64,000 bases of DNA, taken from the NCBI RefSeq assembly GCF_008831285.2, contig NC_045143.1:558001-622000 (forward strand), given 5' to 3'. Shown one piece after another: positions 24,710-37,161 of the stretch. Every line of letters begins with the position of its first letter. The stretch's first letter is position 1. The position numbers were made by a program, and so were the translations under genes. The notes beneath the pieces were generated by a model that was not told where the DNA came from, ran no database searches, and saw only the letters and a list, made by a program, of their open reading frames with translations. Origin of the DNA: Nymphaea colorata (Eukaryota > Streptophyta > Magnoliopsida > Nymphaeales > Nymphaeaceae).

Positions 24710-25060
24710 AGGCCCCGACATGGCCGGGGTATTTACGGGCCCACCACCTGTGTCCCTTTCCCGGTTGTCCAAAATTGAAACAATAATGGAGGAAGGCGGA
24801 AAGAAGAATGAAAGGGAAAAGGCAAGGCGTGGTTGCTTTTCTTTCCCTCGAGGCGGACCCACACCCTCCCACCGCGTGGGTCCCACTCCGCCTACGTGGC
24901 ACTAGGAGAGAGAGGGTTCGCCGACCAAGAGCATCTGATGACGGCAAAAAAATAAAAAAAAAAATCCTCCATTGGGCCCCCCTTCAGTTTCCCGGTTTGA
25001 TCCAAACCCGGATCCAAATCCCTTCAACCGGATCCGCAACGGTTTAATCGAATCAGTTTG
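24710..25060. other. GC-rich island without a gene
   Basis: It is clearly more GC-rich than its flanks, with GGGCCC, GTGGGTCCCAC, CTACGTGGCAC (a G-box/ABRE-like ACGTGG core) and repeated GGATCC-containing phrases near the right end. It looks like a promoter or a GC-rich transposon end, but no downstream coding exon is visible on either strand. Confidence 0.4.
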
Positions 25061-27082
25061 TCATGGATCCATTTTAATTAATTATATAAAAAAAAGACGA
25101 ATTCACTGAATGGAGAAGGTAGTATTCATTTGTAATTGATACGATCCATGTCGGTCGATCCAGTACCAAAAATGATTGACCTCGTAATTTGCCTCTTGAC
25201 CCGTTAATAATTTGTGGTTCTTGGTTGGTTCGCCCCTCCTAGTGGAAACAACTGAAGATTTATTTGACTAGAGCGGGTTGGACCCACTTAATTTAGTATT
25301 AATGAATTTGGTTGGTCAACTAAAGTCTACAAGATACCATGTGATGATTACGTTAGACCGACTTTGAACTACTAAGTAGTGAATAATTGCAGTAATAAAC
25401 ACGTTATTATAAGCTTAAACAAGATATAACATAAATTTATACACTATGACCTTTTGAAATCGACATGCCCATGTTGTTGCGCATTGGTTCTTGTCTATAC
25501 CTTAGTGCGCATTTTTTTTTTTATAGTACTTAGCTTGTGAAGACTCATCCATGTTTACATTTTTTTTTGTTATTTTAGGTAAAGGTATAGGTCTATAGAT
25601 GTATGAATTTTGTTTTTTTAATTATTCAATTCGGCCAAATGTCAGCGAAGCACCTGGGATCGAGGACGCGAGGCCGGCACTCTGTCGTATGGGTCATCTT
25701 CCAAGTGGCAGAAACCGCGTGGCTGACTCGCTTGAATCAACTTTAGTAGAAGAACCTTGCATCCTAGCTTAATTAAGCAGACCCAATGAAGCAGGTGTGT
25801 GGTGGATCCCTTGTTCATAACATGTAGATCATGTTTAGCAGATGTTTCATTTGGTACATACATGCAATAAGGCTGCTCTAATAGAATGTAGAGTGGTTAT
25901 TCCTCATGCTTTTCCTAGTGAATCTTCTCCCTTTTCCCTCAGTGACCAGTCTCCTCCAAAAGGTTGCACTCTCTACCAGCTGCATGTGTTCTTCTTTCTT
26001 CTTAGAGTTCAAATGCATATATATATCAGAGACTTTTTCCCCAGATTAAACTTTTCTTAATGAATTCTGACCTTTAGGCTGATCTGATCTACACTTTGTG
26101 GGATCCACGGTTTAAAAGAATAGCGAATTTGGGCATTGTGGTTTTTTGGTCTACCTTTAAGCAGCAACAACCACACATATCTAGGGTTGGATCGAAGGGG
26201 GCGCCAGACTTTATATTCATGGATATGAGATCCTTATCTCACATTGCAGTTCTCTCAAAAATGGGTAAACGACTTACTCCATTTGAGGACAACCAAAGTG
26301 TGTTACTACTATTTAAAGAACCTGATTCACAGATTGAGGTAGGTTCATGAAACACGAACAAACTATTCATATTGCCAAGCAATAAGGAGGATGCTTCTCG
26401 TTGAGCACAATTGCAAAAAAATTGTCAAGTTATAGCCACACAAATGCATATAACTTGATAGACGTGATATTTAAAACCCACTGAGATGACATGAGTAGTC
26501 TAAGTTCAAGACAATGAATATATATACATATATATATATACAAACAAAAGTCAGACATTCATCTGGCTCTTCACACACAGTGCATCATGGGTTGCATGTG
26601 TGAGGGGGTTGATGATGGATCGAGGGAAAGCGAGAGAGAGAGAGAGAGAGAGAGGAGGGGGAAAGTGATAGAGAGAGTGGTTGGCGTCCTTGGGTTGTTG
26701 GGGGCAAGCAAGCACATGTCGAGGCAGGAGAATTCATGCATAAAAGCAATCACATGCAGTCCTCCAGGCAGAGAACGAGAGGGAGTGATCTAACCGGCCG
26801 GACCACCAGATGGACCTCCCTAACATGTGGATGCTTCTGATCAGTAGGCCCATTAATCGACGCCATGGAGCAAGAGATCTGTAAGGGAGGAAGGACGGGG
26901 ACGGGGACCTACCTGGTTTTGGCTTTGGAGTTTCGTCCTTCCCATGCCAACCTGCTGCCCGCCGCCGACTCCCTGTTCATCAGTACTACCACTCATCATC
27001 AACTCTTACCAGATTCCCCATCTCTTTCCCACCACCATTCGTCAAACTTTTAAACTTCTACTTACTACGTGGACGCTCACCA

Positions 27083-27085
<3 letters not shown>
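25061..27085. other. spacer, repeat remnants, no supported gene
   Basis: AT-rich. A plus-strand frame at 26,096-26,350 contains WDPRFKRIANLGI, faintly like a phrase in hAT-type transposases, but it is too short to call. A (GA)n run lies at 26,633-26,653. Confidence 0.4.

Positions 27086-27162
<77 letters not shown>
27086..27162. repeat. (TA)n microsatellite
   Basis: An uninterrupted TA/AT run of about 75 bp. Confidence 0.95.
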
Positions 27163-27163
<1 letters not shown>

Positions 27164-27387
27164 CTGCCTTATTATTTTTTTTTGGAGAACCAATACCTTT
27201 TTTGGGTAGCTAGGAATTTGGTTGTGTGGTTTGTAATATGGTCCATGTCCAAACCAATGTCCAGCTGAGCATATGAAGTGGAGTATTCATGTCCAGTAGA
27301 GCATGGCTAATCCGATTTATTATCCAGTTTGAATTCTATTTTCAATTCTTCCTCCGAATAGAAATTGTGATCCTCCAAGCATCAACT

Positions 27388-27396
27388 CTATATAAG
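27388..27396 (+). promoter_or_regulatory. orphan TATA-like box CTATATAAG
   Basis: A near-ideal plant TATA box (CTCTATATAAGCG) is followed 24-30 bp downstream by AAACCCTAGGG. No coding region begins after it, so it may drive a non-coding RNA, belong to a dead gene or be chance. Confidence 0.25.
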
Positions 27397-29894
27397 CGAC
27401 CAGTTTCTGTTTTGAAACCCTAGGGTGTCAACCCCTTGTGCCTCAAAAGAAAAGGAAAGAAGAGAAAAAAGGGAGGCTATTAACATGAAAGTTGAAGTAT
27501 GACAAGAACGACACTTTAAAGTATCGAAAGCCACCTCTATATGATAGGAGGAGGAGTGGTCGGGTGGAAGCTTTGGCTCTTCTCTAAGCGGTATGATGAA
27601 ATACTCCTCTTGCTTATCCAGAATATGCAATTGTATCAAATCTACAAAATGACATGAATACAAGCATCATGTGTTGGACCAACTAGAAGCACTTGACTCG
27701 TCGTGTAAAGTCGATCCGATGTCCAAAGGACCCACCTACGACGAGGCAGGTTGCCTTTTCTATTTACGGCATTCTTCATTTTCTCAAGGACACATTTGTC
27801 ATTTGAAAAACACTTTTTTTTTTGCCCTTTTACCTTTTTGTCCTTATAGGGGGCTCTGACTTGCCCCCTTATTGAATTCAATCCATCTGAACTTGCATCT
27901 AACTTGGCACTAGAGATATAGTGCTACCCTCTGCTCCTTTCAACATGCATTCCAAATCCAAGTCCAACTAGATAAAAAATTCGAGGGGTTGGGTATCTAC
28001 CGCCAATCTCAGATCCGAGGTGATTTGAAGTCGCTTATGAGAATCACATATCCGAGGATTTAAGGACCCCGCTCCCATCCAACCTCAAATATGAGTTTTG
28101 GTCATATACTGAAGATCACAAGTCTTTTTTTTTTTTTTACTTAGTGGGTGAAATCAGATGTTTATTTATGATGTGAGTCCCACATAAAAGAGAATTCGAT
28201 GCATTGAGATCCAAGGCTATCAAAGACACGTACATAAGTAGGGAGAGATGAGATCTGGGCCAAGTAATGTGACCCGCTTGGATGCGTTTCACAATGGGGA
28301 CTCCCTGTCTCTATGGCCCATCACATTCAATATTACGTTTTAAAGGTGATAATTTAGCCACAACACAATAGTTCCCTGTATTTATATTGAACCTGAGATC
28401 CGTCCCACTGCTGCAAGTTGAGCTCCATTGGGCCCTTAAAATGCCATGCTTTTAACATCACGGTAAGGTGTAAAGTCCAATTTGTACACTGAGCCACATC
28501 TACATCTTTCAATATATACCTGATGCTTCCATATTCCAGAACAAGATATCTAATCTGGATATGCATTGCTTTTTAATAATAATGCCACAGAATATCCTAG
28601 CAATTGACATTTATCTAGTTATCTTAAAGGTAAACTTTGTCTTAAAAGGTATTTATCAGATTTGAAGTTAGGTAGCAGTCAGCTAGAATTCGATTTCTCT
28701 GGGCAAAACTTCTTGAAGGAGGTTCTTTTGGGTGAGCGGTAGGCTAATTCCACCACTCTAGTAAAGGCCGAAGCCTCTTCCATTTCCTCCATGTTTCTAG
28801 GGTTCATGATTAATGCTTTTTGTGTTCTGGTGTATGCTTTTACTATGCTTCAACTTGCATATTAGTGCATTTTTTTTGCAACACAAAGAATTGATGTCAT
28901 GAGAGTTTGACAAGAAAACTGGCCGCCAGTTTTCATCCTATTCATTGCACCAACCCCTTCTAGATAACGATGCTAAAATGTTATACACTCCTCCCAAGAA
29001 GTGGCTTTCCTTCAAGATCATTGAGGGCACGTTTGATTGATCGGCAGGAAATATTAGAAATAAAATTTAATTTATTTTTTTAAATTATTGCCCATCAAAC
29101 TTGGGATGAAATAACTTATTTTAAGTCGGCTCTCATAAACTTCTTGTTCTGAAATTTCGTCCCACCGCAAGAGGTGGAAAAAAGTTTCAAAACTGAAAAA
29201 AAACCGTTGGCTTCTTCTTTTTCAATGATTCTGTTTTGTATCTTTCATTTCTATTAAACTGAGAAATTTATTTCCTAAAACATAAACCCAAGTCCAACAA
29301 ATACAAAGAGGTTTTGAAAATCTAGATTTTGATTCAATTTCCTCATTTCCGGAAGGAAGAAGAAAGTGTTCACTAGGTGGAAAAACGACGGCGTGTTTTG
29401 CTGCAGATTGTGGTCCTTGTTCTTCCTCCCCATCTTTACCAGCACATTATCAGTACAACTTTAACTAAACCAGATAATTAAAGAAGGAATAATACGGAAA
29501 ACCAACTTTTTCTAAGATATCGTCGATATCAGTGCGTGCCACTAAGCCAAAAAAAATAAAAGGATTACTCGGTATATGATACATTCACTAAAGGAAGAGA
29601 AAAATAAATATAGAAATATGATTAATTACCCACAAAAAACTAAGGATCCTAAAGAATCATGACATATTAAAGGAAATGGATTTGTTGAAAACATTGTTCC
29701 CTCAGTATTATATACAGTTGCTTGGGGGTTGTGTATGTAAGGCGTGTGTATATGAGAAATTGATAGTTAGGTACCAGACTCATAAGGAATCATATCAGCT
29801 CTTGATATTTGAAAGATGGATGACTAAGAAATTGAAAAGCTTGGCCTCCATATTTCCCATTTAATCTCCATGGTCTGATATGCTTAGAATCCAT

Positions 29895-29930
<36 letters not shown>

Positions 29931-30284
29931 TGTGTGTGTAGATTTTAACACATTCCTATTTTTTACTTCCTTTTGTTTTACTTCCACTGGAAATCCATTC
30001 TCTAGTGGAAACTTGAAAGCTAGTCAGCCTATTTCTCTCTTTATTGAATGTTCAGATACGTTATCAAATATTTATTAACCGGCTCATTGAGACCGAGCTG
30101 GTGGCCAGTCGGTTCGATTTATCGATCCATGTGGAAATAACACGCCATATTACTCATGTTTTTAATCATTTGAAAATACTTTTAATTGATTAGTTGTTTT
30201 ATTCCTTTCTGTTTTATTTTATAAAATGTATACAATAATTTTCTTGTGGATTATTAACCGATCTAGCTGAGCGTTTAAATCGGT

Positions 30285-30287
<3 letters not shown>
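27397..30287. other. spacer with dispersed repeat remnants
   Basis: At about 27,980-28,240 there is a repeat with TCAGATCCGAGG and GATCCAAGGCTATCAAAGAC, related to one at 59,160-59,260 (TCAAATCCGAAGCTATCAAAC). A MITE-like GGGCACGTTTGATTG end lies near 29,026. A (TA)n-(GT)n run is at 29,898-29,939. No supported gene. Confidence 0.45.

Positions 30288-30359
<72 letters not shown>
30288..30359. repeat. (TA)n microsatellite
   Basis: About 72 bp of uninterrupted TA, followed by a short CA run. Confidence 0.95.
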
Positions 30360-30366
<7 letters not shown>

Positions 30367-30987
30367 CAGTAGCCGCCTAAAAATTCATAAATGTTTGGCT
30401 AAAAACTTTCGGCAAAGTTTTCGGAAATTGTCGCCGGTATTTATCGCCGTGTATATCTAACCGAAGATATGACACCGGCGTTGCTAGTAACGCGTTCACT
30501 TAAGTTCATAAATGAAACCATATCCGTGAAGCGATACGTCTCCAGAATCACCACAATCCGGTTGCCGTCTACCTATCATGACCGGGGCGCCACAGTTATA
30601 CAACCGAATGTTTATGTCGAGCATTTAGGAGCAACATATATGATCCAAGCAAGAAGTTATTACAATCTGTAGTGTGAAGTTCCCACAATGTGGTGTGAGT
30701 TGGCAATAAGGAAAGGAAAAAGATGGTGTGGAGATTGTTCACTCTTGATGGGCAAGTAGCTCCGAGCGAATCATGGTGTCGTGGCCGCTGTGATTGTCCC
30801 GGCGGGCATACGCCGGAATAGCAACCGGAGACAAGGATGGAAGAGCAGGTGGCCCCCTCTCCCTCCACCAGCACCACCTTTTCCTTTTTCTATTGTTTGT
30901 TGCTTGTGCAAATAAAATGTGTTTCTGCAGACAAAATTTATATTAATCGTTAGGGTTTCTGTGGACAAGGCTTCCTTTATCTTTTTC

Positions 30988-30989
<2 letters not shown>
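30360..30989. other. upstream flank of the DOF gene
   Basis: No gene is supported. The part from 30,370 to 30,600 is unusually rich in CCGG/CGCCG for this spacer and could be a repeat fragment. The open frame at 30,469-30,672 has no recognisable domain. Confidence 0.4.
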
Positions 30990-31022
<33 letters not shown>

Positions 31023-31116
31023 CATAAGCCTACCCTCCCTTTTTCCTCAAACACTTCTGTATCAGAAGCTTAATGGCGAAGTAACTCCAAAATTCTCTTC
31101 CGTAGACAGAAAATCT

Positions 31117-31150
<34 letters not shown>
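30990..31150. repeat. two (CT)n runs in the DOF promoter/leader
   Basis: CT runs at 30,990-31,018 and 31,123-31,150 are followed by a purine-only stretch (about 31,223-31,290) just before the DOF start codon. Pyrimidine-rich patches of this kind often surround plant transcription start sites. Confidence 0.85.
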
Positions 31151-31154
<4 letters not shown>

Positions 31155-31300
31155 GACTCTCTCTCTGCATCTGCAAGTCCTCCAGTATTATTCTGGTGAG
31201 TCATTTCTCCATTAACAGCAAACAAAGGAGGAGAAAGGAAGAGGAAGAAAAAAGAAGGGAAAGGAAAGAAAAAGAGAAAGAGAAAAGAGAAACAACAACG

Positions 31301-32528
31301 ATGGTTTTTACTGGAATTCCAGTTTATTTAGATCCACCCAATTGGCAGCAGGTAAGAAATTCGATATCCCTCTTTGAGAAAGATGGAGAGACCAAACGAG
31401 AGAGAGAAAGAAATGATACCCTTTTGATCTCCTCTTGAATATACCACTGAACTTCAGGGTTTTTGAATGCTTTCTCTTGAATTTCATCAGGATCATCCGC
31501 GAGCAGGCAGTGGTGGTGGCGGCGGTGCAGCTGCGGGTGGAGTAGGTGGTGCTCCTGGTGCTGGCGGTGGTGGTACTGTCACCGGATCGTCGGCTGACAA
31601 TCCTCCGATGCCGATCCTTCATCCGCTGCCTTCAGAGATGATGCCGACAAGCACAGCTGCTAGTTCGGGAGGTTCCGCGAGGCCGATACTTATGGCGGAA
31701 CGAGCCCGACTTGCAAAAGTTCAGCCACCGGATATTGCCCTCAAATGCCCTCGCTGCGAATCCACAAACACCAAATTCTGCTACTACAATAATTATAGCC
31801 TCTCTCAGCCACGCCACTTCTGCAAAACTTGCCGCCGATACTGGACCAAAGGTGGCGCCCTGAGGAACGTTCCGGTTGGCGGCGGGTGCCGGAGGAACAA
31901 GAGGAACAAGAACAGCAGCAGCAACAACAGCAACAGCAACAACAGCAGCCGGTCTCAAGCTCTCGAGACTGGCAGCGCTGGCAGCTCCGGCGGTGCAACG
32001 GTGATGTCCTCCGGCAACTGCACCGGCGAGATATTTGGGCTTGATCACAACCCAGCTCCACCGTCCGTGCTTTCTTTCCTTCCCACCCTTCACGGCTTTT
32101 CGGACTACGGCAGTACTGGAACTGACATCGGTTTAGCCTTCCCCAGTCGGGATCTGGTAACTTCCGGTGCCGGAAACTCACTGGGCCTGGATTTCGTGGC
32201 GGCAAATGATCATCCAGAAAGCAGCAGCCTAAGCCAATGGAGGATTCAGCAGCATTTTCCGACCGCCTTCCCGCGACCCGATAATTTGGCCCTCGTGGAG
32301 CCACAGTTGTTGCTACCTTTTGATGGGGAAGGACTGGTAGAACAGCAGTATCTTACTACGGCAGCCGCGGCAGCAACGCAACTGAGAAACAAGCCACCAA
32401 GCCACCTCGGTAATGGCGGTACCCCAGTTAAGATGGAAGATAATCAGCCACAGAATCTCACATATTGGGGTGGAAACGCATGGGGTGATCTCTCCAGTTT
32501 TCCCTCAACCACGAGCTCGCTCTTGTGA
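31301..32528 (+). CDS. DOF: DOF-type zinc finger transcription factor, 2 exons, 362 aa
   Basis: Exons: 31,301-31,351 and 31,491-32,528, with a 139-nt GT-AG intron between codons. Exon 1 encodes exactly [17 protein letters not shown]; the start has A at -3 and G at +4. A Gly/Ala-rich linker follows, then the DOF domain (residues about 101-157): C103-x2-C106-x21-C128-x2-C131, reading KCPRCES...[25 protein letters not shown] domains bind AAAG cores. A basic RRNKRNK tail and an Asn/Ser-rich run follow, then a C-terminal region ending [17 protein letters not shown] with WGG/WGD phrases. The N-terminal VYLDPPNW and the 17-codon first exon resemble the DOF5.1/DOF2.4 (PEAR) group from memory, so a role in vascular or meristem development is possible but unproven. 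Without splicing, exon 1 runs into a stop within the intron region. Confidence 0.94.
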
Positions 32529-33489
32529 TGATAACCTGACGGGTAAAATTTGAATTTACTGAATTATAGAAAGTAACACTCGAAGTTTTCCTCTGAAAAT
32601 TCCATTCAATGGTGTAGGTTTTAGCAGTGGGGATTATGTTTCAGGTCACAATGTTGTTGAAACTAAGAAACTTGTGGTACTTCAATTCCTTTTATTGTTG
32701 GGAGTGTAGAGTAGAAATGCTTCTTTTTTCTCTTTTTTTGGTGGGGGAGAAAGAGGAGGAAAAAAAAAGGAAGGGGGGGGGGGGTTTGTTCAAGCTCTGT
32801 TAGATACTGAGATCCAGGAGAAAATGAATACAAGCATGTAACAGATTATATGTTAGTCAAGTTTTTTCTTTCTTTCCTTTAGTATTGGTTTTAATCACAT
32901 AGTGAAAACATTTTCTTTCCTTCTTCTTCCCCTCCTCAGTGGTTTGTAGCATTACTAATTTGATTAGAACAGTAGAATACCAGATGGAAACTACTGAGAC
33001 CTGGCGAATGCACGTCTCAGGAGATAATTGTTTCAGGTCGGCTTACAATGTAGACATGACTGAACGTAGTGTTGGATCTTTCTGCGGTAGGAATAAGAGA
33101 TGGTGTGTCGAACAGAAAGATAAACGCAGTTATAGATATTGGTCCTTATATAAATGTTCTATAAGTGCCGTACTTCGGGAACCGCAAGCGTTGCTTGCAC
33201 ATTTTCATCTGTTTAGGGGAGAAGTTATTCGTGCATGAAACTTTCTGTTGGTAGAAAGAGAAAGAGTGTGAAATTTTCATACGATTTTGCACGGCCATGT
33301 TGAGTGAAATGTCATTTCTGAGGAAAAACCCCCCGTGGCGAAGGCTGGCGCAAGCGTGTGATGTGATCGAATGTGTGTCTCTTCTGCGTGTTTGTTTGTG
33401 TCTGCAACTCTGAGAGAGATGAGAAGCAGTGCAGAATCATAAGCCAATTTTTTGTATTTGTCTATAAGCGGATAAATGCGCATGTGTTT

Positions 33490-33525
<36 letters not shown>

Positions 33526-36243
33526 AATAAAATAGTAATAAGAATACTGACCAGGCTAAACAACAATAGACGTATGGGAGGAAAGAGAGATGGGGAAATC
33601 TTGGTCTTGGATGCGATGTGCCTCTGCCTCTTTTTTCTTTCTTAACTTTGGACAGTTTTTGAGCTGCCTCTTCGCCCTCTCTATCTCTCTGCGTTGCTTT
33701 TCTCTCGTTTCATGTGAGGGGGGGAGGGTGGGTGTGCATAACTTTTTCGCAGTCCCCAAGACAGATTAGTAGAGAGAAGAGAATAAAGTAAAAAAGCAGC
33801 ATCTCTCGCTCTGCTGCTCCTGCTCATCCTGCCGCTGCTTCTGCCTCCTGTTATCTACTGCTCCTGCTGCTGCTGGTGGCGGTGGTGGATGGAGGTCCCC
33901 GTCTGCCACCCCCGCCTCTCCGCCCTCCCTCCACTGATAACGAACTGTCTAACCATCACCAACCAACGCCAAAGTTAAGCAAGACCAACTGTACGAAGAG
34001 GTTTTTCAAAGATCTACAGAAAATGTTGGTGGGGTTTGAAGACACGGAAATGCGTCGTTAATAAATCAAGAGGATCGTAAAATATCTAATATTTATAGTT
34101 TGTATATTCCATTAACGGCATCATCGTGTTCGTCTGTCTGTCGGAAAATGTAGTAATTTTCATTTCATCATTGTGGGAGTACTGCTTTCATCCATTGATC
34201 ATCTTTATGCTGAATATTTGCTACTAATCTTTAGAAATGCTGCATGCGACATGCTTCTGTAAGACGATATAGACGCCATGGCAGTGTACCGATCGAAATG
34301 GGTATATCATCTTCTTGGTCTTTGTCAGTATTACCCGGCGACCCGGAAAAAAGAGAGAGAGAGAGAGAGAGATTTGCGTTGGAGAAAGAAAAAGTGAGTG
34401 AAGTGGTTAATATATAGATCATTAGTGGAAAGTTAAGTGAATTAGTCTTGGGTTTGGGGTTGCAGGCTTGGAGACATTTTGGTAATTTGCTTATCAGGTC
34501 AAAAGATGACCAGAGGGTGGCGAATGTCTGATTCGGTTAGAAGGAGAGAAAAGAAAGGAAGGCAGAGAGTTGAAGGATAATGGAGTTATATATATATATA
34601 TATATATGGATGAATGGATCAGAGTGGTCGGAAAGATACAGAGAGGGAGAGTTGGTTGGTACGACCGTCAAAGTAAGAGGAGCCCAGAATTCTACACGAT
34701 GCTCCTTCACGTGGATCGGCGTGAACTGTTCCGATCCGACCCTTCAGCTTTCTTTCTCTTTCCACAACACAGACACTCTTTCCTCTTTTCTAGAGAGAGA
34801 GAGGGAGATTCTCATACTCTTATGTAGCAAGAGAGAGAGTCTCACACTTGAATACACAAGAGATACCACTTTATGATGCACATGCCAAGGTACTGAGTAT
34901 GTATGTATATATACATTTTGTTTGTTATTTTGTGATCTCATTTTCGAGTCCTGTTGAGCAGGTTCCTCCTTATTCTAACCAAATAAATGTACCCTTTCAT
35001 CAAAATCTTGTGGAAACTATAGATTCTGATACCACCAATTCTAATAACTAGCTTTTATTTTTTTATGTTTTATCAAATGTAATTCAAAAGATGAAGAAAT
35101 AGATAAAATAGAAGTGAAGTTATCGAGATTGGAGAAGTTGCGGTATATATAAACAGAAGAATATTGGCTGCGAGTCAAGTAATACTAGTTCTGCATCATA
35201 TCGTGCTCAACCTTCACCATAAGTGCCGTCAACCGAGTCTCTTTCATGGTCGAAACTGCTGTTTTATGATGCTCATCTTTAGGAGAATAAAGAGAAAAGC
35301 ATGATGCTACGTGCTGACATACAATAATGAATGCTCGCCTAGACGATGGGACTCTTCCCTAAAACAAAGGATCAATTCTCTCCCTATAACTAAGATATGG
35401 AACACGATTGGAATGCAGTTTAAGACTGTTTGGGTACAATTTGGCTACGATAGATAAACACGCTGTAGCAAAAAATGACAAGACTAGTCAAATCCAACCC
35501 ACCTGCAGCCTTATCTATATAATATAATCAATCAGAGAGCCAACTGTTCTTCAAGGGGTTGGCAGGTGAAGATCAGTATCTATTTTGAGTGTAAGGGGTG
35601 TCAACCTCATGTAGAGGTGGCACTATCAGGTGAGGCACCTAAACAAGCTCTTTATCTTAAAGGGGCAAAGGGTTGGGTGCAGTGACATAAGTAGATTTTG
35701 AGAATTTATACATGGACCGAATAACATTTTTTAGAACTTCTATATATGCTTAGTTAGAATTATTTAAAGCATATGCATAATTTTGTTTCCCTAAAATGTG
35801 AGGAAAGATACCTCTGCGAGCACATCCTTCCTTTCTTTTGCCGTTGGTTGTGTAGGATTGTCGGCTCTTTGGTTCTGGACAATGAAGGATTTTCCACTCT
35901 CTGGTTCTGGACAATGAGTCTCCCTTCTCCCAGAATTAGAAGACCCAACCAGCCATTCTAAAATCGTATGACAGATGCAGAACTTAAAGCCACTTGATTC
36001 CCACCTTGTTCATGTGAGTCAAGAATACAAAGCACCAATGTGTTCAAATACTTTGATGGGTTGGTTTATGATCTTAATTTATATAAATTATTGGGTAGAT
36101 CTCTCCCAGTTCCTCATTCGGCTGAAGGTAAGGACTGAACACATGAATGAGCTGAAGCAAAAGTAAATATTTTGTGCTTGGATGATCTTAATTTATGAGA
36201 CCTGAGTGGTGGAAAATCGTGCATTATTTGGCCTAATATGTAC
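32529..36243. other. 3' flank of DOF gene and spacer
   Basis: The 3'UTR probably covers the first few hundred bases. A G11 run lies at 32,774-32,784 and (GA)n runs at 33,492-33,520 and about 34,352-34,371. A CTG/CTC-rich patch at 33,810-33,880 and small open frames (32,939-33,238; 33,876-34,061; 34,570-34,876) show no domain. A TATA-like TATATATAAAC is at 35,144-35,154 without a gene after it. Confidence 0.45.
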
Positions 36244-36391
36244 AAGAAGTATAATCAGATTGAAATCAGACAGATCAGACTGACAGACTTAATAGCACTG
36301 ATCAGACAGATCAGAAGTTTTTAGTTTGGCTCTAGCATATTATATACATGATTAAGAGGTATGTAGAAGAAGTATAATCAGATTGAAATCA
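36244..36391 (+). repeat. pair of 25-bp direct repeats
   Basis: The 25-bp sequence starting AAGAAGTATAATC is present at 36,244-36,268 and again, identical, at 36,367-36,391. Between them are short CAGATCAGA repeats (36,268-36,320). Confidence 0.85.
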
Positions 36392-36951
36392 CATTCAAAT
36401 TTTTTCACTTGATCAGATTCTGCTCTGTCGAGGAGGGGCTGAACAAGCATTTAGATCGCTCCACGATAATAAACCAATAAACACAAGTAATCACGTAGTA
36501 AAATTTAAGCAAGTTAAAAATGCCAATAATGTTGAACGAGATCGCAAGGGTGGGATTTTAATTTATGGGAACAAGGTGAACATGGTGGGATCCGAAGCTG
36601 CGGCTTTTTGCCTAGAAAAGTGCAATTCGGCACTTGATGGCTGGACCCGCTTCCAGGGTATCAGCCTAAGATGTTGGGTCCATATCAATGAACCCCTTTT
36701 TAATTATTTATGCATTTCTTCAATAGAGACAAACTAGGGTTAGGCTGAGGCTCGGATCGGGTCATATAGGAGACGCTCTATCGATATGATGCTGTTGAAC
36801 TCTTAACCTCATTTTGAATAATTAAAAACCTTAAAAAGACCTATCAAATTGTAGCCATTTCTGCGCAATGGATGAGATGGAGGTTGGTTGGCCGTCAATC
36901 TTGTTTTGAGCAGTCAAGGTGTCAACTCATGCGACCGATATAACAGAATAA

Positions 36952-37161
36952 CCCAAAGCTAGTAGCGGAGTTACTTGTTCACTGTTTTAGGCCACTGCTA
37001 CAGTTGTGTTAACTTCATTATATTGTGTCAGTCTATAAAAAATTTCACTATATTGTGTTAACTTTACATTCTAAAATTTTATGCAATGTCCACACCAAAG
37101 TTGTGTCACCAATGAAAGTGCCGCACAAATAAAAAAATCTTGGCTCTGTCACTGCCCAAAG
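36952..37161. mobile_element. hAT-like MITE, 196 bp, with 7-bp target duplication
   Basis: The body 36,959-37,154 begins CTAGTAGCGGAGTTA and ends TTGGCTCTGTCACTG; the reverse complement of the end, CAGTGACAGAGCCAA, resembles the hAT-type end CAGTGGCGGAGCC. It is flanked on both sides by CCCAAAG (36,952-36,958 and 37,155-37,161), the probable target-site duplication (hAT elements typically make 8 bp; 7 are visible here). The interior has TATTGTGT repeats and no ORF. Confidence 0.7.

Noticed and set aside
26096-26350. Frame with WDPRFKRIANLGI suggestive of hAT-type transposases
   Set aside because: A single short phrase is not enough; no other transposase motif nearby and no terminal repeats.
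31741-32304. Minus-strand open frame with a run of cysteines opposite the DOF gene
   Set aside because: The Cys run is the complement of the AGC/AAC Ser/Asn-rich repeat of the DOF protein; a shadow frame.
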